NCBI GenBank assembly: GCA_905221605.1
Contig: CAJNDS010001757.1
Span: 148,501 to 212,500, forward strand
Source: Symbiodinium natans
Lineage: Eukaryota; Sar; Dinophyceae; Suessiales; Symbiodiniaceae
Direction: 5' to 3'
DNA: 64,000 bases
Part shown: piece by piece, positions 59,521-64,000 of the stretch
How positions within the stretch are numbered: position 1 is the first letter of the stretch
How the letters are laid out: every line of letters starts with the position of its first letter
Position numbers and translations under genes: made by a program
Notes under the pieces: model-generated
The model's input: the letters and a program-made list of their open reading frames with translations, nothing else
What the model was told of the DNA's origin: nothing
The model's database searches: none

Positions 59521-60117
59521 ATTCGGCACAAGAGTCGCTCTGGTGCTTAGTGGTCTGGCTGCTGGAATTGCTGCCGAAGCCCCACATGGCAATTCAGCAA
59601 GACTGGCGGCTCGGGCAGTCTGGGCGACTATGGTGTCTCTTCGGCGCCTACGGATCCCCTGCGCTTTGGAGGAATAGAGGGGCTTCTCTGGGGATGCTTT
59701 GGGCTTGCGGGATGTCGGACAAAACCAAGTTGAAGAACTCAAGTTTTCAACCCAAGCCCAGCATCACTCCAAATACCCTACCGCATGCTTCGCAACACAT
59801 TCTTGCAGGAAGCAGCACGTCATAGCACGTCCCTGCAAGCCGAAAGCCACTGAAGCTGAGAGCCAAAACACCACGGTGCAACGAGGCTTCGTCCGTCGTG
59901 ATTATGCTTGGATTTCGCAGGAGACTCTTTTCTCAACAACTGTTCCAACAATTCTTCCCTAAACCCTAGGCCCTTTTTGCATCCAGGCCTCTAACAGATT
60001 GGCTGGGAAAGTTGTTAACCCCTAAACCCTGAACCCCAGAACCTCACACCCTAAACCCTTGTTTACGGCTAGCACTGCTGCACTGCCTGCCTGGGACGAA
60101 ACCATGCCATTCAAGAG

Positions 60118-60175
60118 CCTAAACCCTAAACCCTAAACCCTAAACCCCTGAACCTTAAACCCTAAACCCTAGGCC
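60118..60175 (-). repeat. Telomere-like array, 8 units
   Basis: CCCTAAA with CCTTAAA and CCCTAGG variants. Confidence 0.9.
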
Positions 60176-60673
60176 CTTGTTGTTCATCGAGGTTTGAGCT
60201 GGAAGCCTTGGCCTGGGGCCGCTGCATAGCCGCAAAGCACAAAAAACATCATGGGGAGCTCGGTTTTGGCACCCACCTGCGCGTGCGGAGCTTCCTTGTT
60301 TGCGGCGTACGCAACGAACGACGCCTGCTATAGCGTCGGGAGGAACTTGCTTGTTTTCTGGGGCTTTCCCACCTTGTGATGTTTAGCCGGGGGGCGGTGG
60401 GTGGGCAGGCGGCGCGGCGGGCGAGGCGGGTGGGAACGGGAGGAACAAGTCAGGTGGGGGAGGGGGGTAACTGCGTCCTGCTGCTTGCTACATAGCAGAC
60501 CCAAACAAAAAACACCGTGCAGGCTCTGGAACAAAGAGCATTTGCCTGGGCAAAACGCTCAAATCTGAACAAAAAAGCGGCCCCCGTCGAGGATTCTCGC
60601 GCAACGTTAGCATCCAATGCCCTTTTCACGCATGCCACCAAACACACGACGCTGTGCAAGTGCCGTTACCTTG

Positions 60674-60716
<43 letters not shown>
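60674..60716. repeat. (CA)n microsatellite
   Basis: About 21 CA dinucleotides. Confidence 0.97.
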
Positions 60717-60719
<3 letters not shown>

Positions 60720-60849
60720 TTGCACCGCTCGTGCCCCACGTCGTCAGTCGTGGTTCAAGGCTCAACCTCTCCCCTAATCGTAAACCTCCCTGACAGCAGG
60801 TAGTACAATAACCGTATACCGTCATAACCCTGAACCCTTGGCCTGCGTG

Positions 60850-61072
60850 ACGAGGAGGTTGGGCAGGATGCGTGCACCGACGTTCCTTGGTGGTGAACAC
60901 TTTAAGTTCGCCTCGCTTCTCCACCTTGTTTGGTTCCACTTTGAGTGCCTGGCATGGAGAACCAATATTTAATATGTTCATGCGCTGGGACTGGTACTGC
61001 TTAGTGGAGGGACCGGGAGATGTTTTGGATGCTTTCGCCTTGTGCAATCCCTCTGCTGCCTTCCTCACAATC
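60850..61072 (-). CDS. Anonymous exon, Lys-rich
   Basis: Minus strand. GTTAG|GATT acceptor, then IVRKAAEGLHKAKASKTS, SQRMNILNIGSP and EKRGELKVFTTKER with good composition; exit near CGCAG|GCCAAGG. The plus strand is also open over this stretch, so the call is moderate. Probably the same gene as the exon at 61609-61742. Confidence 0.45.
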
Positions 61073-61608
61073 CTAACTAGCATCAGCGGTTGCATAGCTG
61101 GCACAGCAGTGTCAGAGCGGTGTCTGCGAGAGTAGGTGCACGGCAGCCACTGTGGTCAGGAGAAATTATAAAGCTGCGGGGCTTATTCCTGCCTTACGTC
61201 TTGCGTTCGCACTCACAACCGAAAGTCCTCCTGGTCGACACAAACATCGCTTGCGGTACCAGGACAGGACAGGGCTCTCAGCAAAGATCGGGGCCAGAAA
61301 AGAGGTATTGTAGCCCAGCGCCTTCATCGCAGCAATGCTAAGACCCTGCTGTCAACTGCTTGTTGCGGCAGCGTTTTGGGGCCTTTGTGTCCTTCAGGCC
61401 TTCCCCCACTTAAAAAGGGAATGGTTCCCTGTTCAGACGTCAATGTTCGCCCCTTGCCTCAAGGCAGTGTTGACGCAAAAAAGTGTCTTGGTGTCCCGAT
61501 GGTGTCCCGAATTCCAGCCTGTGTAGGGGCTGTAGGAGCTAGCTTTAAGGACAATGAGGCCACATGCTAAAACAAAGGCTCTGACATTCGAAGAGTTATG
61601 TACCGCAC

Positions 61609-61742
61609 CCTGACCGAGCTCCTTCGCATGCGCGGTGAGTGGGACCCACAGGAAGTTTCGCAGCATCTCATCCTCAGCCACGGTACGGAAACCAGAAATG
61701 GACCGAAGTAAAGGCAGCAACAAGGGCCGAACCAGGGAATCC
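61609..61742 (-). CDS. Anonymous exon with array-derived acceptor
   Basis: Minus strand. A telomere-like stretch GTTTAGGGTTTAG|GG runs directly into coding sequence (DSLVRPLLLPLLRSISGFRT then VAEDEMLRNFLWVPLTAHAK), ending GGTCAGG|GTGCGG. The only AG near the 5' border is inside the repeat. Family unknown. Confidence 0.55.
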
Positions 61743-61866
61743 CTAAACCCTAAACGCTGAGGATATGGCAAGCCATGCAAGGGCGACCTCAGGGGCGAAG
61801 GAAAGCGCAGCTGACTCAGCTGGAGTGGCTGCGCAAGCACACGGACGCATGCACTGGCGCATGCAC

Positions 61867-61882
61867 ACACACACACACACAC
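61867..61882. repeat. (CA)8 microsatellite
   Basis: Eight CA units. Confidence 0.9.
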
Positions 61883-63425
61883 CAGCCAGTCTGAACAGCC
61901 ATTCGAATGTCAAAGCCTATACAGTCTAGCTCTTTCAGGTTAGGCAAGAAGGAGCCTAAGCCCGGCACCACTTGCCACCAGGCCAACATGCTCGCCGCAT
62001 TGGCCCCAAAATGCTCTGTTAAAGGCGGCTCCCTGCTGAATCAGCTTTCCAGTTCAAGAACCCTAAACCCTTTTGCAACTGGGACTTGGTGACTGCCAGA
62101 AAGTTTTTTGCAACCCTAAACCCTAAACCCTAAACGGTCAAGGGATACGTCTACTGCCCGTCAGGCTGTGGAGGCCACTCACTCTCGGCTGAATGCTGAA
62201 GAACCATCTTGAACCCAAAAACCTCAGGGGGGGGGGGGCATCGGTCTTTGTGCTTGAGAAGTGAAGGGCTGTGCCTTTAACCGCATCTTTGTAAAACACA
62301 AAAACAATGCTTGGAGAGCATGGGTCTTCGGGCTGAGATGCATCGATGTCAACTGACCTTTGCTGCGAGGTGCATCACTGACAATGGGATCGTCGTCGTC
62401 CAAAGGCCGCTTCTTCTTTGCTTCCTACTGCAAACCCCTTGAAACCCCTTTCCCCACCCTGGGCAGCCAAGTAATAACCATCCTGTTGTATTTTCCCCTC
62501 TTGACCCAAATTCAATATCTCAGCGGTATTTCAACCCCACCCGTAGTCTCCGTATTCTCGAGTGGGTTTTAGGGGGAGGGGATTTGAAACCTCAGCAGCT
62601 GCGGGGAAGAGCATCGACATGGTCAGCACCTGGAACTTTCGAGAAAGTGTCTTCACGGCTGGACCAATCCGAGTTCATGTGCGTGGGCTTTCAGGCACAG
62701 GCTACAACTGCAAGCATGCGATTGTGAGAGAGAGAGAGAGGAGCCCATGTAAAGATGGTGAACCCCTCGTCCAGTGCGCATCCTTCGGGCCACTGCAAGG
62801 TTGCCATCTTATCCCACGATCCTGATGCAACTTCCGTTTAGGGCTTCTTCTCCTAAGCTCCCAATCAGCACCCGTGCTCCTTTTGGTGGCGTGCCGTTGA
62901 CCTCAAGGCGTTGACAGCAGCAAAACGGCGGGATTGCCAATAAGGCAGCCCCTGTTTCCATAACTCCAATCCTCGTCAAGGCCGCATGGCCGTGTCTGGC
63001 CTTGCTGCGCTAAGTTTCTTGGGGCCTTCTGCGCTTGCCCTTTGACCCCAAGATTATGTCTTCATTACACCTGCAACATCACTACCATATACCGCATGTG
63101 CACACATGCAAAAAAACAAGGTGTGAACCTGCTATGCGTTCCGCTGCACTCACAGGAAGTTGGAGGTATCAGCCTGCAGCAGGCTTGCAGCAAAGCGGGC
63201 ACTGTTTGGTTGATGGAGCTACCCGGAGCTACCCCCGAGCGATCTCCTAAGACCTTCATGGGCCGTCTGAACCAAGACCGCGGAAAAATGCCGAAAACGA
63301 AATTTGAAATTTGATGAGATCTCGGATTTTGAGCAACGAGCACAAGGTCAGAAAGACGTTGAAGCCGTCCTCTCCTCCCGACCCGAGAGAAACAGAAGCT
63401 GACCTCCTCAAGCGCTGCTGCTACT

Positions 63426-63465
63426 GGGTTTAGGGTTTAGGGTTTAGGGTGTAGGGTTTGGCGAA
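63426..63465 (+). repeat. Telomere-like array, 5 units
   Basis: TTTAGGG with GTGTAGGG and TTTGG ends. Confidence 0.9.
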
Positions 63466-63469
63466 GAGC

Positions 63470-63750
63470 TTGAACTCCCCGCTTGTATCCCCCCAAGCGC
63501 TGCACCTGGGCCGGATCGTACGCCTCTGCTCCAGCAGACCTCATGTCCAGTCGCATCTCTAGGGTTTGTTCAGCTCCCCCTGGGCCACAGCACCAGTAAA
63601 ACCCTTCTCCAGATCCAGTTTAGGGCTGAAGGGTCGAAGATGTTCATTCCTCAGATGCTTTGGGTGAAGGTACGAATCTTCTGGCTCAGCGGCTGATGGC
63701 TTATGGAAGGAGCCAGCATGAGCCCGCCACCACTTCTGCCGCAGGCGTGA
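63470..63750 (-). CDS. Anonymous gene segment with a frame change
   Basis: Minus strand. After ACCTCAG|TCA the frame reads SRLRQKWWRAHAGSFHKP, SYLHPKHLRNEHLRPF and LDLEKG; from about 63579 a second frame continues with AEQTLEMRLDMRSAGAEA and VQRLGGYKRGVQALR. The switch happens over 23 bases that start GT and end AG (63602-63580), so either a 23-nt micro-intron or an indel. Family not recognised. Confidence 0.55.
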
Positions 63751-63963
63751 CTGAGGTATGCTACAGTGTGCTATCGTCTTGAAGATACTGCTGGCCACAA
63801 CCGTCATCACCCTCGGCGTACAAAAAAATCAAACCAACCACCCGACCGAGACCGGGGCCCGTCGTCGAGGCCTGGGGCTTTTGGGGGCTTACAGCCTGCA
63901 CGGCCTAGATCTGCAATCCGAAAGCCTCGACAGGCCTGTTGCACGGCATGTTCCGGATACACA
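63751..63963. other. No gene seen
   Basis: A short plus-strand ORF (63766-63972) rich in Arg/Pro is unsupported. Confidence 0.4.
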
Positions 63964-64000
63964 AGTATGTAATGTATGTAATGTATGTAATGTATGTAAT
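63964..64000. repeat. 9-bp tandem repeat TATGTAATG at the window edge
   Basis: Four perfect units that run off the end of the window. Confidence 0.95.

Larger units (their letters stand above)
59223..60849. other. Mosaic block, no confident gene
   Basis: Short arrays at 59488-59520, 60010-60060 and 60118-60175, a (CA)n run at 60674-60716, and a G-rich tract at 60388-60470. A minus-strand Ala/Arg-rich ORF at 59518-59742 is possible but unsupported. Confidence 0.4.
61743..63465. other. No confident gene
   Basis: Short arrays (62113-62135), (AG)n at 62727-62741 and small plus-strand ORFs. One ORF from 62379 begins MGSSSSKGRFFF, which looks like an N-myristoylation start, but the sequence after about 30 codons is weak. 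Confidence 0.4.

Noticed and set aside
60872-61135. Plus-strand ORF opposite the Lys-rich exon
   Set aside because: Open and Trp/Phe-rich, but it lacks splice borders and the minus-strand reading has better codon bias; kept only as an alternative.
62379-62572. Myristoylated protein starting MGSSSSK
   Set aside because: The start is suggestive but the sequence after about 30 codons is not protein-like and no donor site was found.
1-64000. tRNA or rRNA genes
   Set aside because: No cloverleaf-like stretch or rRNA signature was noticed while reading; a covariance-model scan would be needed to exclude small RNAs.

Overview
The window looks like nuclear DNA of a dinoflagellate, probably a Symbiodiniaceae or related lineage (the genus cannot be fixed from sequence alone). 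Four observations support this. More than 70 short interspersed tracts of TTTAGGG/CCCTAAA are present; this is the telomere-type unit known from dinoflagellates. A 20-nt exact match to the dinoflagellate spliced leader lies on the minus strand at 59118-59137. A Ty1/copia retroelement carries CCCH zinc fingers in Gag. Exons are short and high in GC3, and show GT-AG and probable GA-AG introns. Neither end of the window is a chromosome end; the telomere-like tracts occur in both orientations and are internal. LAYOUT: 1-5030 holds three overlapping plus-strand reading frames (two with three CCCH fingers each) of lower GC and different codon use; the first frame is cut by the window edge, and a non-coding tail runs to about 5690, where telomere-like repeats begin. 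5700-45880 is a mosaic of telomere-like arrays, MITE-like palindromes and small exons. Almost all exons I can defend are on the minus strand: a PPR fragment (9640-9768), a multi-exon SHOCT-domain gene (13606-15540), several anonymous exons, an ankyrin-repeat gene (18673-19713), a two-exon gene of a family I know from dinoflagellates (21553-22943), and a gene with a signal peptide (start at 44091). 45885-55294 is a complete-length copia LTR retrotransposon inserted in a telomere-like tract, with a 5-bp target duplication and near-identical LTRs. 55300-64000 returns to the mosaic with further minus-strand exons, the spliced-leader relict and a possible gene start 200 nt downstream of it. HOW IT FITS TOGETHER: the minus-strand exons suggest a unidirectional gene block whose introns have filled with telomere-like tracts and MITEs. 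Several inferred exon borders fall inside or against the tracts, and a (GTTTAGG)n tract begins with GT and ends with AG in every unit, so these arrays could serve as ready-made splice sites. The copia element is the most unusual single object. From left to right it encodes Gag with CCCH and CCHC fingers, protease, a domain resembling a C5-cytosine methyltransferase, integrase, a domain with the HxD...H...R layout of 2-oxoglutarate/Fe(II) oxygenases, reverse transcriptase, RNase H, then a membrane-anchored tail with a Cys/His cluster. Its primer-binding site matches the anticodon arm of initiator tRNA-Met (half-tRNA priming, as in Drosophila copia). This copy is broken by about six frame changes, a stop and a deletion in RNase H. 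All gene-family calls are by eye; no database search was possible.
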